Below, in pieces: positions 22,396 through 34,883 of a stretch of DNA of 64,000 nucleotides. This DNA comes from Moniliella sp. 'wahieum' (lineage: Eukaryota > Basidiomycota > Moniliellomycetes > Moniliellales > Moniliellaceae), in contig RSEE01000001.1 of the NCBI GenBank assembly GCA_003971905.1, positions 62,001 to 126,000 on the forward strand. Reading direction: 5' to 3'. The stretch's first letter is position 1. Every line of letters starts with the position of its first letter. Made by a program: the position numbers and the translations under genes. The notes below the pieces were generated by a model. It was not told the origin of the DNA and made no database searches. It saw only the letters and a list, made by a program, of their open reading frames with translations.

Positions 22396-25300
22396 TCAAG
22401 CTCCTACCGTGGAAAGCGGTGCCATCAGAGGAATCAAGCGGCCCGTGCGCGACGGAAGCGACGCAGCAGGAAGACTGCGCGCCTGCAGTTGTTTGCCCTG
22501 GATATCCTCGATCTTGGCGGCAACAAAACGGGCGGCAATGTACTGTCGCTCGGTCCATTGCTTGGTGGGGACCGACGATGCGGGACTCCAGCGCTTGAGC
22601 GGGACCGAGGGGGGAGAAAGGCCTGTGGAGGCACCGCCCTCCTCGGTGGCGGAAAGGGAAGGCTTAGGAGCAACCGAATTGTCGGACCCCTTTTCCTTTT
22701 CTTTGTCCTTACCCTTGTCCATGTCCTGGTCCTTATCTGTGCCCTTATCCTTGTCTTTGTCCTTGTCCTCTACTGGATCCGAACCTTTCTCGTCCGAAGG
22801 CATGTCGGCCAGCGACTTGCCGCGCGAGTGGCGGTGGCCATGTTTCTTGTGCTTGCGGTGGGAGCGGGGCGGCTTGAAGGTAGCGCAGGTAATGTCGAGC
22901 ATCCGTGGTGTGGCAGCAAACTGGAGTGCTTGGTTCCGCACCGTTAGCTTGGAACAGAAGCGTGGTCAAGCCTTCTTGGCCCTCGGCCTTCTCCAGGGGC
23001 AGACCTCGGCTTGCTGCTCCTCCTTGTCTTGTTCAACCTTCTGGACATCGTCTTCGTCCACCGAAGGTAGCGCGGGGAGGGCGAACAAGGCGCTACGAAG
23101 ATCGGCGCTCTTGAGGTAGGCATTCTCGTTGACCACGTGGTGCACGGCGGCACGCAGAGAACGTACACGGTCGAGCAGGTAAGAGGTCTCAACGTCAATG
23201 GACGAGTAGGTAAACTCGGCGGGCTTGTTTCTTGGCCCCCGGCGCGCGTCTGGACTTCCTCGTGCTAGTAGCGGCAGCGGCGGTGGCCAGCTTGCGTGCG
23301 ACCACCAAGTTTTTCTCCAGATCGTCAATCTCAGTTTGAAGCGCGTCGTTGGCTTTTGGTAGGCCTGACTCTGTTTGAGCGTTTCCCCCAGCTCATGTTT
23401 GAGGGAAACGATCTGTTCGGCCTGCTCCCGACTTGCCTTGAGCTGGCGATTTAAGCGCTCCACCTTAATTCCATCTTCTTGCAAGCGCTCGTCCCGCCAC
23501 TTGAGCTCGCGGTACAAGTCACGAATTTCATCGGTCAACTTGGCCACCGTTCGCTCTGCTTCCACATTACGCATCGACTCGATCTTAACTTGCTCCACGC
23601 GGGCGAGCCATGGCTCGGCACCCACAACTGCAGATCCAGTGGTCAGTCTTTCTCTTCATAACGGCACGGGGAAAAATCAGAAGGAACGCACGTTGCACAA
23701 TGTTATCCGGCTCCTTGGCTACAACCAGCAGGGAAGAGACGGTAGCCACCATCGACGTTGTCGACTCGAGTGGTTTCGTCCAGGGCTCAGCGTCAAACAC
23801 ATTGAATCCTTCCTTGGTTGAATCGAGCACCTGCTTGAGGAAGTTGGACAAGAAGACAGGGCATCTTGGACGTTTTGACCTCGTGGGCATAAGTGGAGGC
23901 GGAGCGTGCCAAGGCAGCTGCAAATTCCACCAGCTCGGAACTGGTCTGAGTGAGAGTGGGCAAGGTAGAGGAGACAGCATCCATGCGAAGCGCTTCCGTA
24001 TTGGCGTGCAATCCCTCGAGGTGACGGAGGAACTTGTGCGAGGTGACCTTGGCTGCCTTGAGCTTGTCCACCAACTCGTCCAGCGGACCAAACATTGCAT
24101 TGTCCACGCTCTTTCCTCCGCCCCAAGTTCCCACTCCACCGAGCCATCGACATGGAGCGCTGCAATGACTTGCCGCGTAAACGCCAGCGAGGCAAAGGGT
24201 ATCCAGATCGTGTTCAAACAGCGACACACTCCCCACTTCCTTAGCTGACAGGTCCGGCTCGGCATCCGACTCGATCACCATCCCACCCTCAACGACAGCA
24301 TCTTGATCGGCCGCAGCAAGCGCCTCGGCAAGTCCTCGAGCTGAGTGATGAAGCGCAGGAGATCCGAAACCACTCTGACTCTTTGAGTTCCTCCTTGCGC
24401 AGTGCTCGATATACTATCCATCCTCCGCTCGACAGGAGCAAGCTCCTTGTACATCCGCCGCCGCGGATGAAGGCACTTGGGCTGCCATGTCCGACAATGG
24501 CTGAGATCTGTCGCGAGACGGCAGTAAAGTGGGCGAGGTGGCGCCTCATTTGGCAAATGGAGATGAGCTTTTCGTTGGGCGGGGGTGATCCAGCAACAGT
24601 AGTCTCGGAGCGCTCAAGTTGACGGGGAATGTCATAGTGGATTTCAATCACGTTCTTGATAATGTCTGCTTTTTGGTGGATGCGCTCAAAGAAGAGCAAA
24701 GCGTTGACGCATCCGCATCTTCGTGGAAGAAGGCGGCAGGGAGATAGGGGCGAATAATATCGATGTTCATCTGGGCCTGCTGAGCCGCCAACTTGCCCAA
24801 CTCGAGTTCGATCGTCTTGGCCTGAGACTTGAGAATAGACGTTTGAAGCTTCATGTTGAGGTTGAGCATGGCTTGGGTCTGGCTGGCAAGCTTGCTGCCC
24901 CCGCCAACCGTTGCGAGGGCACTGGCGTCTGCTCCCTCTGTCTCGGATAGCCATTTGGCCCTCTCCTCTTGCAATCGTTCGACCTCAGACTGGAGCTGCA
25001 TGGTCACTTCACGGAACTGCGCAAAGATCGCTTGGTCTTCAGCCACATTGGCCTCCAGGGTCTCGTTGCGGTGATGCTGTTCGGCAAGCTCGATCGCCTT
25101 GAGGTCAATCTCCTCTTGCAGTTGCTTCTCAGTCTCGATGTGAGTTTCCTCAAGTTCGTCATTGAGCTCCTTGAGTGCATCCAGATCCTCGATCACCGAT
25201 TTCATCTCCTCAACTTTTTCGTTGAGAACAAGGTTGCGTTCGGTCAACTCTTCAAGCATCTCTTCTGCGTTAAGTGCATCGTCCAGTTGTACCTTGAGTT

Positions 25301-27394
25301 CTTCGATCAAAGTCTCTGCACTTTCCAGACGCTCAGAAGCTTGCTCGTACTGAGCTTGAATATTGATCAGTGGGCAAGCTCCTTGTCCATCTCAGCAATC
25401 TTGCGCCGCTGTTCAACGTCAGTCTCGTTGGTGATGTCGCGGAAACGGACGAGTGCTTCCTTGAGTTTTTCATTCTGCCGCTCCAATTGAGCGATGGTAG
25501 CTGCAGCGCGCATCTGCTGCCCCACCTCGGGATTCGCCCTCCAAGCCCGCGGGAGAAGAAGTGCCGTCGTCGCGGAGGCGGTCCAAAGCGGCTTGCTGCT
25601 GCTCCTGCAATACCTCGAGCGATGCAGCTCGTCAGCGCGGAGTTTCTCTTGTTCCAATTGTTCTTGAAGTAGCTCGACTTGTTCTTCTGCTACCTCCTTG
25701 TCGAGCGTAGACATCTCCAGTTGCTCGCTCAGATCTTGAGCTTGCAGTTCCATCTGGTCACGTTGGCTCAACCATTCCTTCTCCATTTTTCGTAGTTGCG
25801 CACATCTTGCTCCAGATCTTGCATCCGCTCCGCCATTTTTCCCTTTTGAGACAAGAACTTATCCGCATCCTCCTTGTACCGCTCTAGCTCACGCAAACGT
25901 TCACGATCTTCTTCCTTTTGGCGCTCGAGAACGGTTACCTTTTGCGCAAGTCGATCATTTCGCGCGACGAAAGCAGAGCGCCCTTCACGGGCGATGCGGA
26001 CGTGGCCCCTCGCCCGGACGATGAAGGAGGCGCAGCGCCAAAGCGCATCGAAGGGGACAGAGCCATATTGGGTTCCTCTTCCTCGTCCTCATCATCTTCC
26101 GACTCGGGGGAAAGTCGAGTCAAGAACTCCGACCGTACCTCGGCACGTCCTCGGGGATCAAACTCGACGAGGGGCAAGACCAGTCGTCCGAGCCCTCCTC
26201 GGTCGGATCGCTGCTTTGGCCAAACTGTGCTTGAAGCGCACCGATGGCAGACACCTGCCGGGACTGAGAGGCCGCAGTCGCTTGAAGCGCAGGGCGAACA
26301 GGGAGCGGTGGTGCGGAGCGAGTTGGAACGGGAAGCCAAAGCGGTGAAGATGGAGCAGTTGAAGTACCCGTCTGACGCGTGATAGGCGTAGACTACAGCC
26401 GCCCCTGGTCTACGTGCGGGAGTTGCTGTGACAGATGGGCGGGAACGGATGGGGGCGACTGTAGCAGGTGCAGCACCGGGTGGCAGGGGTAGGACGCGGT
26501 GCCCGCTGAACGGGTGGCAGTCGAAGGGCGCGAAAGCAGGGGCGCGGGGCCGCAGGAGTCGTGAGCCTGCTGCAGATGCAGCACGAGATGCGGCCGAGAG
26601 AAGGAGATGGGCGAGCTGACGAGGCCGGGTGCCCCTCGGCGTGGTCCTGGGGTGACCGAGGTGCGCATCCGTGGCGCTGCTGATCCAGGAGCCAATGCTC
26701 TCGTTTCAATGGCGAGCTGCGCATGGGGGTGGGCGTTGGGCGTGCTGACCCAGGGGTCGGGGCGGGCCGGGAGGCGACTGATGAACGGGCGCTTATGCCG
26801 GGGGATGAGAGAAACGAGCAGCAGAAGGCGATGAAGGCGCCGCCGCCCGCAGCCTTGACACGGGCGGTGGCCAAGGGAGTCGAACGGGGTGCCTAGGTAG
26901 AAGCAATGCAAGGGATTGAGTGTCAGCAAGAGCAGAGGCCATAGGGGGGGAGGCAGGACGTACAGTAGCGGGCGCGGCGTACGGCAGCCGCGGTGGCGCA
27001 CAGAGGTAGAGCGCGAGGCGTGCCCACAGTGGAGACAGCTGCGGGGCGGGAGGCGGAGATGCGCGCTGGAAGAGGCTCATAGGGGTCGCTGGGTACGGAG
27101 GAAAGGTCGGCGGCCACTCATCGTCGTCGGGTATGCTCGATGGAGCGGCCTGCCGCTGGGGAAGAACGTGGACCTGGCTGGGCCGAACAAACACGCCATG
27201 CAGCGGCGGGCAGTCTTCGATGTACACGCGGCCCTGAACCGATCCGTCGTTCTTGCCGTTGGGCAGGTCGAGCACAATGCCGACCCACTGGCCGGGGGCA
27301 AAGTGGGGCTCGCCGAGATACATGATGTTGCCCGCCCCGAGCTTGTTGATCTCGACGCGCTGGCCGACCCACAGGTGGGGTGCGCTGCCGTCAT
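22396..27394 (-). CDS. NIP100: Dynactin large subunit p150-Glued (NIP100/ro-3 type)
   Basis: The largest dynactin subunit, which links dynein to microtubules and cargo. At the N-terminus is a CAP-Gly domain: [11 protein letters not shown], then [17 protein letters not shown] with the GKNDG tubulin-tail-binding motif, then [10 protein letters not shown] (about 27170-27370). A Ser/Pro/Arg-rich linker spans about 26340-27120. A long coiled coil follows (about 23400-25930) with [33 protein letters not shown] and [16 protein letters not shown]. The last, with [18 protein letters not shown], is diagnostic of p150. A C-terminal coiled coil and a Lys/Asp repeat tail (KDKDKDK) end at 22396. The ATG at 27394 joins the domain only if one C is missing from a CCCC run. 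At least five other frame breaks and one likely intron (about 23633-23690) are present. Confidence 0.9.
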
Positions 27395-27749
27395 GGTGAG
27401 CCGCGTGTGCTGCAACAGCAAGGCAGGAAGGGAGGGGGTGGTGGTGGTGTGGTGGTGGTGGGTGGGGGAGGGCGTGGATGCGGGTGTGGCTGCTGCCGCT
27501 GGCTTTGCCCACGCGCTGGAGCGGGGGGGCAACCCTACTGCCCAACCCTAGCGAGGCACCGCTGCGCTGAGTGTTGTGTTGTGAGTGTCGGTGGCTGCTG
27601 CTGGCTGCTCGCTCGCCTGCCCAAAGGCCTATCGTCTATTTCCCCCGACCCCCCCCCACTTGCTGGCCATCGCGCAAGATGGGCGGCCATGGCTCCCATC
27701 GACGCACCACGTGTACATTACTGCTTGCAAGCCACCGGGGCGCAGTGCC
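27395..27749. promoter_or_regulatory. Dynactin promoter / SEC13 3' flank
   Basis: A 355-base gap between the dynactin start and the SEC13 end. It contains C-rich tracts and one ACCACGTGT E-box-like site at about 27707-27714. No gene is seen. Confidence 0.5.
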
Positions 27750-29028
27750 TTATGCATCCATCCTGGTCCCGCAAACGTCAGCTGCCCATTCTAGCCCCCC
27801 CCCCATCAGGCACATAACGTACTCGTTCACGCACTCCCACTCCCCCTTGAGGTTCTCCTTCCACAGCGTAACTTTGCATCGCCGCACGACACAGCCAGCA
27901 CATTGCCCGACATGGACCACGACACCTTCCACACCGTATCCGGAAACTTGCCCTGGCCATCCGACGAAGGGTCAAGGCGGACCTGGGACCATTCGGACGC
28001 GCCCGCCTCCTGCGTCCAGATGAGCACGGTGCGGTCCTGCGATGCGCTGGCCAGTTGCGTTCGCGGCAGTCCCTGACCAGGAGCAAACGCCACATCGCGC
28101 ACCCAGTCCGTGTGGCCCACCAGCGGCCCAGTCTCCTCGATCCACCGGTTTTGCTCTTCACTAAACTCCCACAGCTTGACCACATTGTCGCCGGCACTGC
28201 GAATCTCCGCACGGGCGCCAGTGCCTGTGCTGCATCCTGCCCGGCCAAAGGCTGTGCATTGACCAGGCTCCCGGGCACAACCGCCGGCGCCCAGGAAACC
28301 GCATTGCATCCAATCGGATGCGCCGTGACCATGTCCACCGCCCAGGTCCCATTGACTGAAGCACACGCAGGCAGGTTAGTTGCGCCCATTCTACTGCGCA
28401 CAAAACGCAGGGCAGGTCCACGCACAGTTGAACGTCAACACCGACACATTTCCGTCTGAAGAGGCGCAAGCCAGAACCGCCCCCAGTTCCGGCGGCGCCC
28501 AAGCTAAGGAGTTGACCGAAGCCGAGTGCATGGCATGCTCCTTGATCTTCTGCCAAGAGCCGGTGGGTTGTTGTGGTACCGCGCCACGCGCCGGCGCTGC
28601 CGCGGGCGTCTCCTCGTACTTCCAAATCAACACTTTGCCATCGTACGATGCGCTGGCCAAGATCGAGCCGAATTTGGGTGGGCCCATGCCACCTGCCACA
28701 CCGGGCCCTCGTGACCAACCAGCGACACCCCTGGGCCCGTCGCAGCGCCATCCACCACATCAAACACTTTGACACTCCGATCCGAGCTGCACGTCGCCAA
28801 TCGACGCCCGTAAAAGTCCAGCTGGGCATCATGCTGGACAGAATCAAATGTGTCAGTATAGCTCCTCCCCAACCAGAAGCACACGTCACCTACAATCATA
28901 TCCTCATGTTGAGTCTCGATCGTTTTGGGCTCCGTCACGGGCGGGGCAACGGGCACAGCAGCAAGAGCCTGCGAGCGGACATAGGAATGGTCAGGGGAAG
29001 GCTCGAGAGGCGGCACAAAGTGGGGCAT
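27750..29028 (-). CDS. SEC13: SEC13 COPII coat / nuclear pore WD40 protein
   Basis: A six-blade WD40 protein shared by the COPII outer coat and the nuclear-pore Y complex. The diagnostic N-terminal block IETQHEDMI is joined across a 60-nt intron (28834-28893, GTAGGT...CCAG) to [59 protein letters not shown] and [16 protein letters not shown] follow. A second intron of 70 nt lies at 28356-28425. After it come [30 protein letters not shown] and [17 protein letters not shown]. Near 27871 one base is lost; in the next frame the expected end [16 protein letters not shown] appears. The chosen start gives an unusual 30-residue Pro-rich leader before IETQHED, so the true start may differ. The other frame breaks, near 28680 and 28230, also rejoin SEC13 sequence. 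Confidence 0.95.
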
Positions 29029-29744
29029 ACCATCAGGCAGAAAAAACAAGGCGGCAGTCAAGGGTGGGAAGACGTCAACAAGCGCGATCGAGACTCGTCG
29101 TGGCGTTGGCGCGAGCTAGCCACGTTGCTCCAACGAACAGCCAAACTGGTCCCGTGCCTGGTCTGCTTATGTAATGCTCTACTACCTTTCAGTTTTCACT
29201 TGCCCGTCGTGTCCGATGTTCAACCAGTTGTGCACCCTTCAATGGTTACAGAGGGGGAGGTATTGCCGATCGCGCTTGTTGCAAGCATAGTGGCCGTCGC
29301 TTCAATGCCGGGCAAGAACAGGCGATAGTATGGAAATTGGAATCCTCCGTCGCGGTACCACTCCATCCTCGCCCCGATCATGCATCAGCGGAGGCAGCAG
29401 AAATTGCATTGAATCTAGTCACATCGCTCATCGACCACATGCTGAATCTTCGCTCCTCCCAATTTCGATGGGACGCGGGGAGAGTTGCAGCGCCGACCCG
29501 CCAGGGTTTCTTTTCGCTCGCCAAGGGGACCGAGAGACGGGCACGAAGGGTTGGGAATCGGCACTTGCTCAGATGCAAGAGGAAATAAGTATAAACAGTA
29601 TATACGTGCACACCTATCGTGGTGGTGGAATACAAAAAATCGTCAGGGGGGTACAAGATGAAGAGTCGCGCATCGGGGAAGGCAAAAGGGAATCGTCGTA
29701 TCAGCGGCGCAGGTTATGTCGGGTATATATATCAAGTAGAATCG
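29029..29744. other. Intergenic region between SEC13 and MCT1-like genes
   Basis: It contains the SEC13 promoter and the 3' flank of the malonyltransferase gene. No gene, RNA or strong repeat is recognised. Confidence 0.5.
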
Positions 29745-31805
29745 TTAGAGGGGAGAGGGGGGGTCCAAAACGGGGGTGGAATCAAACGGAGTTGTCAAAC
29801 CACCCAACACAGCACCGAAAGCAACCGCAACGTCAGCTGCTGGTACCTGGATTCGAGGCCAATCCCAGTCCGGGATCAGGACCCACATTTGACGTTCAAG
29901 GAATTGTTGCAGCAGTCCACCCAGCTGGACAATGTCTTCCGTCGAGGCTACCGACCACACTTCGTATTCGGCCTGGTGGGGGGGCACCAGCCGCGCGATG
30001 CGAGACGACGAGCGAGATTGTCACGGTACGCCAACTCTTTGCTGAGCAGATGAGCACAAGCCCGACCGGGGCCGAGGCAGATGAATCGCTCTACGCCAGC
30101 CTCCAGCAGGGCCTCGATGGCGCTGAGCCAGTGGACCGGACGGGCCAATGCGCCGTGCAAGTCCAGGCGAAGGTCGCGTTGGGTGGCCAGCCATTGGCCA
30201 GTGAACGGACTGAGGAGACCGAGACCACGCGAGGGGGCAAGGGGCACGTTCGCCACGGCGGACGGACCAAGTCTGCCGCGCCCTTCATCGCTGTGGTGTG
30301 GTACGGTCCGGAGGTAGGGATATTAACCGCCTTGGCGCCGTAGCCACGGAGACGAAGCGGTCGGTCACGTACTGCACTGCGCTCCGTGTCCCGGCCAGAA
30401 CAAGTTGGAGGGAAGAGTTGATGTTGGCCACCTCGGCGTACTCATCGGGAGCGACGCCCTGCACCAAGCCTGCACGAATGTCGCCCATGGCCACCTCGAT
30501 CTCCAACAGCGCGGCATACAGTTTGCCCGGTTGGAGCATCACGCCACACATCAAGGGGCGACGGTCCCCCTCTGCGTCGTCCACGCGCCCATGGAACCCC
30601 CAAGAGTCGTACACACTCAGTGGAGGCATCGTGCCTGGGGGGGTAAAATCGGGTGAGTGCGCACATGGATCGTAGACGCCAGGCCATAATGACGCAGCAG
30701 TCTTACTCCATCGGTAAACTCCAACTCACCTGCGAGCACCAACGACGATAGGTTACCCAAACCGTGGCCAACGCCACCTGAACATGGTCGCGAACCAAGT
30801 CGACCGCAAATTCGGTACGAAGAACTTGTACGAACGACATGGTCGCCGTGAAGATCGCCGGCCAAGCATTCTCGCCCGCGTCAAGTTGAGCTGGTCGCAA
30901 CCAAAGACCATGTCCCGGAGCCAAGCCGCGGATGGGCCGCGGCCGTCGCGAGTGGGATCGGCGTAGGCTGTGGTGGACAAGGCCGCTTCAAACGCGGCAC
31001 GTTGCGCGGACGACCGGGACCACTCGGGCAGATCCACAGGGCGGTCTTGCGGGTCAAAGGAGCGCACCAGCGCTTTTTCCGCATCAATCCACACTTTCTC
31101 GGCCGCCCGAAAGGTACGCGACAATTTCTGGGTCATGCCAATGTACTGGGAGCCCTGTCCGGCAAACACCAGAGCAGTGCGCTTACGACGCAGAGACGAA
31201 TCCGCGGCCTCCTTCCGACCCATCCGGGCAGCCGAGACGACTCCAGAAGAAGGGGAAAAATAGGTGTGTTGCGGGAGCGGGCGTTTGGTTCGGGTGGAGG
31301 GTGAATACTGATCGTTGCATCCCCCAGGTGGTGGAAGAGAGGTGAGTACTTTGGTAGATAAGAGATTGAAACAAAATATGACGGAACGGACCTCATGAAC
31401 GTAGTTAGCGCCTTGCTCCTTCTCAATCTGTTGTTGGTGGGCGCGCAGACTGAGGAGGTGGGGCTGCTCGCGCTTTCCCTCAGGGGAAAAGGGAGGGCTG
31501 CGAAGGCGGTTTCTCCGCCCCCAGTTGGGTGTTGCGCCGGTACCAGGGGAGCCTACAATGCCTCGGCTCGGGTGGGGATCAGGAGCTTGATATCGGCCCC
31601 ACGTCAGACCGCGGGGTAGGAGGGAGCCGAGGTGTGGGAATAGTGGGGGCTCAGCCAGAGAAGACGAAATGGAGCGTGGGGTGGAGATGGTGAGAGAACG
31701 AGGGAGCAAAGGCCGCAGTCGCCATGTCGGGCTCCCTTTGAAGGCGAACGAAGTGCTCAGCCGGCTGGGATGGCGAGCGCAGGCAACGCGGGGGGCACTA
31801 AGCAT
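29745..31805 (-). CDS. MCT1: Mitochondrial malonyl-CoA:ACP transacylase homologue with altered active site
   Basis: A member of the FabD/Mct1 family, which loads malonate onto acyl carrier protein for mitochondrial fatty-acid synthesis. The ATG at 31805 starts an Arg/Ser-rich leader (MLSAPRVACARHPSRLS) typical of matrix targeting. ALVFAGQGSQYIGM is the family's first motif. The nucleophile elbow, normally GHSLGE, reads GHGLGN (about 30750-30770) once one lost G at 30768 is allowed for. The later SGPYHTTAM keeps the catalytic His, and LEAGVERFICLGPG matches the C-terminal end. The Arg that normally binds the malonyl carboxylate (LRG) appears as HYG. The fold is thus clear but Ser and Arg look absent. 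A likely in-frame intron lies at about 31306-31392. The frame breaks at least four times. The end at 29745 is approximate. Confidence 0.82.
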
Positions 31806-32770
31806 AGCGGGGATGATATAGATAGAGACACACTCACGCACGGGTTGCAAACAGGCTTTAGCGCGGACAAGGGGAGACGGAGATGGGGTGAGGGCCGAGC
31901 AGGGGCCCCAGATGAGGTGATCTTGTTGCTGGTGGGATCCGATGCCAGAAAAAATGAGATGGCGGGCGGAAGGGAGATGGGATTGGGGAGAGGGCGCAGC
32001 CGTACGGCGGATGAGCGCCACACACAACAGCAGCCCCACAAGAGCGTGGAGATGTGGGGCAGGCGGGTGGCTGGTGGTGAGCCCATCGAACGTGGCCGCT
32101 GTATAGGCGGGAGTGGCGTCGGATGGGAGAATCGATACCAAGGCACCGATCGAGCGGCTGCCGGGGAGCGGCGACCGGCCTTAAAGCTTGCCGCTTTCCT
32201 AACGCTTAGTACGTTTACCGGCGCGGCCGCCGCTCTGCGGGGTCGGCACAACGCCAGTGTAGTCGTGCTTGGCAAAGCGTCAGGCCCAATGCCTGTTCCA
32301 GCCCACGGCGGCCATCCACCCGCGCCCGCTTCGCATCGCCACAGTGCCGCCGGGCCAACGTCCAGGTCGCTGCCCCTCGTTTTCTGTATACCAGCATCGG
32401 CAGCCGAGATCGCCGACGTCTCGTCCTGTCGTGAGCCGGTTGCTATTCCCCTTGTATTATCGCCATCAAGGCGCATTATGGACAAAAAACATTTACTTTG
32501 GCACGAAAAGTCTGTGCGTGGGGAGGGGTATCAGGAGCCTGCGTCAATGTGGATGGGCCCCATCCAGCGTTAAGAGATGTTCCGATCACTGTGCGTCCAC
32601 AGCCCTGCGTTGACAGGAAAGAAGTCCGGACAGAAGAGGGACGACGTAAAGTGCGTTATCAGGATGCGAGGGGCGATTTTGGGCAGAAGAGCAAAGGCGC
32701 CGAAGAAAACAAAACCCAACATGCAAGTCAATGGAGACGCGAGCGAGCACGGCTCACAATGGGCGGCTCG
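31806..32770. other. Intergenic region upstream of MCT1-like gene
   Basis: No gene recognised in about 965 bases. It holds the promoter of the malonyltransferase homologue and the 3' flank of the CTR gene. The open frames across it have no recognisable motifs. Confidence 0.5.
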
Positions 32771-33732
32771 CTAGAAGCTGTGCGCGTTGTACTCATCAGC
32801 TGCAGCAAGCCCCATGGCCATAGCTCGCATCCGCCGCTCGGCCTGCTGCCGCACCAAGATCGGAAGGCGAGCAATCCCCTTCAAGGCAACGCTCCACTTG
32901 CACCGCCTCAATGCCGGCACCGCCTTCGGGGTTGGTCATTCCCCCTCCTCCAGCCGTCGCCAAAAAGAAAGGATCCTCGTCCGAACTGAGGTCAAAGGCG
33001 AGTGCATCCCAGGTAGAGATAAAGTGACCAAACAGCCCGCCTAGGCAAATCGCCATGATGATGTATCCGTTGAACGACATGGCGATCAGCATCACGAGGT
33101 ACGCGCCCATGAACTGAACAGCGTAATCAAAGAGCGAACTGTCTGCTGGAAAAGCGAGGGCCGGAACCGACGTGGGTTGCGAGCCCAGAAGTGAGCTGCG
33201 GCACCACGAGTACCAGCACGAGTAGGATAGCCGTACATTGCAGCGTCCAGCTCTGCATCACTAGGACTTGGGTTGCGCGCCAAACGTTTTTCCCCATTGC
33301 TCGAGGAGGGAGAAAGTTGGGCTGCCGCCAAAGGTGCCGAGGCCATGTGAGGCTGAGACTGAGATTGGGGATGAGATTGGGACTGGGACTGGGACTGACG
33401 CTGGTGCTGCTCCGAACGCACAATGTACCGATCCCATTCCCGCCCAAGCCGACGAATAACCTCAATGAGCACGACCATGAGAAGATGCCGATGCAGGAGC
33501 CTGCAAATTGACCATTGGTTTTGATACTGAGGCAGGGAAGGGAGAGAGAGTTAGGCACCAGCAGGCAAGCACGGTCCTCCGAATCGCAACTTACTGCCAC
33601 GAGGGGGAGAGGATACAGATCCCGACCGTTTGCCAATTGCCAGTCATGTGGGTCGAACACGTTCCCCCCATCATCATTCCGCCCATTGAGCCTGAGCCTG
33701 AGCCTGAGCCGAGCCCCCATGTTCATGTCCAT
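32771..33732 (-). CDS. CTR-family high-affinity copper transporter
   Basis: A trimeric plasma-membrane or vacuolar copper(I) channel of the Ctr family. The ATG at 33732 gives a Met-rich extracellular tail (MDMNMG, then a Gly/Ser repeat, then MGGMMMGGTCSTHMTGNW) suited to copper capture. An intron of about 67 nt (GTAAGT...CTCAG) lies near 33530-33597. TM1 follows (FAGSCIGIF then LMVVLIEVIRRLGREWD). A cytoplasmic Gln/Ser-rich loop precedes TM2 with the copper-conducting MxxxM motif (MLIAM) and TM3 with GGLFGHF, matching the GxxxG packing motif. Frame breaks at 33714-33718 (GGGGG for GGGGGG), near 33482, and before TM2 are single-base losses. The C-terminal end is ambiguous between two frames. 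It lies divergent to TOM70 with 1.15 kb between them. Confidence 0.87.
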
Positions 33733-34883
33733 CGTGCGTAAAAGAGGCGGGTGAGGGGGAGGAGGGGAGGGGGGGTGGAGTGGTGGATGAGAAGGGAGGG
33801 TTGGTGCCATGGACAGCCCCACCTGTCGACAGGGGTGCAGGTGGGCTTGCAGGAGCCAGGGGAATGGAGGGCTCGGGGAGTTTTCCATGTGCTCGGCGCG
33901 TTCTGAGGACATTGGTTAGACTCGCCCCGGGCGGAAGGCGAGCAGGCGGCACAGGGCCAGTGCTCGGCGCCTTTCCAGTCGGCCCGGCCCCTGCTCCGAT
34001 CACCGACCGGTCATCGATCCGATCCGTGTTAATCATTCCAGATGTCCATGCCGCCGAATGCAATGTTGCAATGCCGGCGGCTCCGGGGCGGATCACGTAA
34101 TCCCGCCTCGAACGAAGGGAAGGGGCATTGCCTGCGTTGTCCAGCCGCCGTTTCCGTGGGATTGTATGTTCCTCTGCGGTGCTGGCGCGTGGCCATAGAC
34201 GCGCACACCCACGGAATCCCGGCTGATGCCGGACTCCTGGCTGATGCCAATGGGCCGGGGGGGGGGGGGGGCGCTGGGCTAGAGAATGGCGGTGGCGTAG
34301 CACTCCTGTTGGCGGATTGGATTGACGGCAGGCCTTGGTTGGGCTGCTTTCCGACATGGGGCACTGAGCTCCTGAGCCTGAGACGAGAGTGAGACGAGTG
34401 ACTAATACAAAACGTGACTACAGATGGATGCTCTGGCACTGTTTTGAAACGGACACCGGCGCGCTAACCCTTGCTGCGTGGTGGTATATAAATGTGACCT
34501 GTCGACGCAGCCAGTTTGGAGAGGGACATGTCGATGACCCGGCGAAGCGCGTGACCGTGAGCGTGGGCGTGAGCATGCGACGCTGGCGAGGGGTGGGTGG
34601 CGGTAGCGGCAGCGGCGCAGGCGGCCCCGCGGGTCCCGCCCCCCCTCCCCCCCCCCAGGACAGCAGCAGGAAGGAGGCCGAAGGCGTGACGTAAGATGCG
34701 GGGCAATTTCTCGGCAGGGCGCCAGTGTGGGAAAGCGAACATTTCACCGGGCGCTGCGGTGTGCTGCTGGCGCGCGGGCAGCCCCTGCCGTCCTGAAAAT
34801 TCTCAAGCATCTCCACGCCAGCAACGCACGCCTCAGCGCCCGCGACCCCCCGGCCCCTCCTTCTCCTCCACTCCCTCCCCGCC
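33733..34883. promoter_or_regulatory. Divergent promoter region between CTR and TOM70
   Basis: This 1.15 kb interval separates two genes transcribed away from each other. It contains a long G run at about 34258-34271 and a TATATAAA box at about 34486-34493, upstream of TOM70. No gene is recognised. No copper-response element could be identified with confidence. Confidence 0.5.
34258..34271. repeat. Poly-G run
   Basis: An uninterrupted run of about fourteen G residues, the longest homopolymer in the window. Its exact length should be regarded as unreliable given the homopolymer errors seen in nearby genes. Confidence 0.8.
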
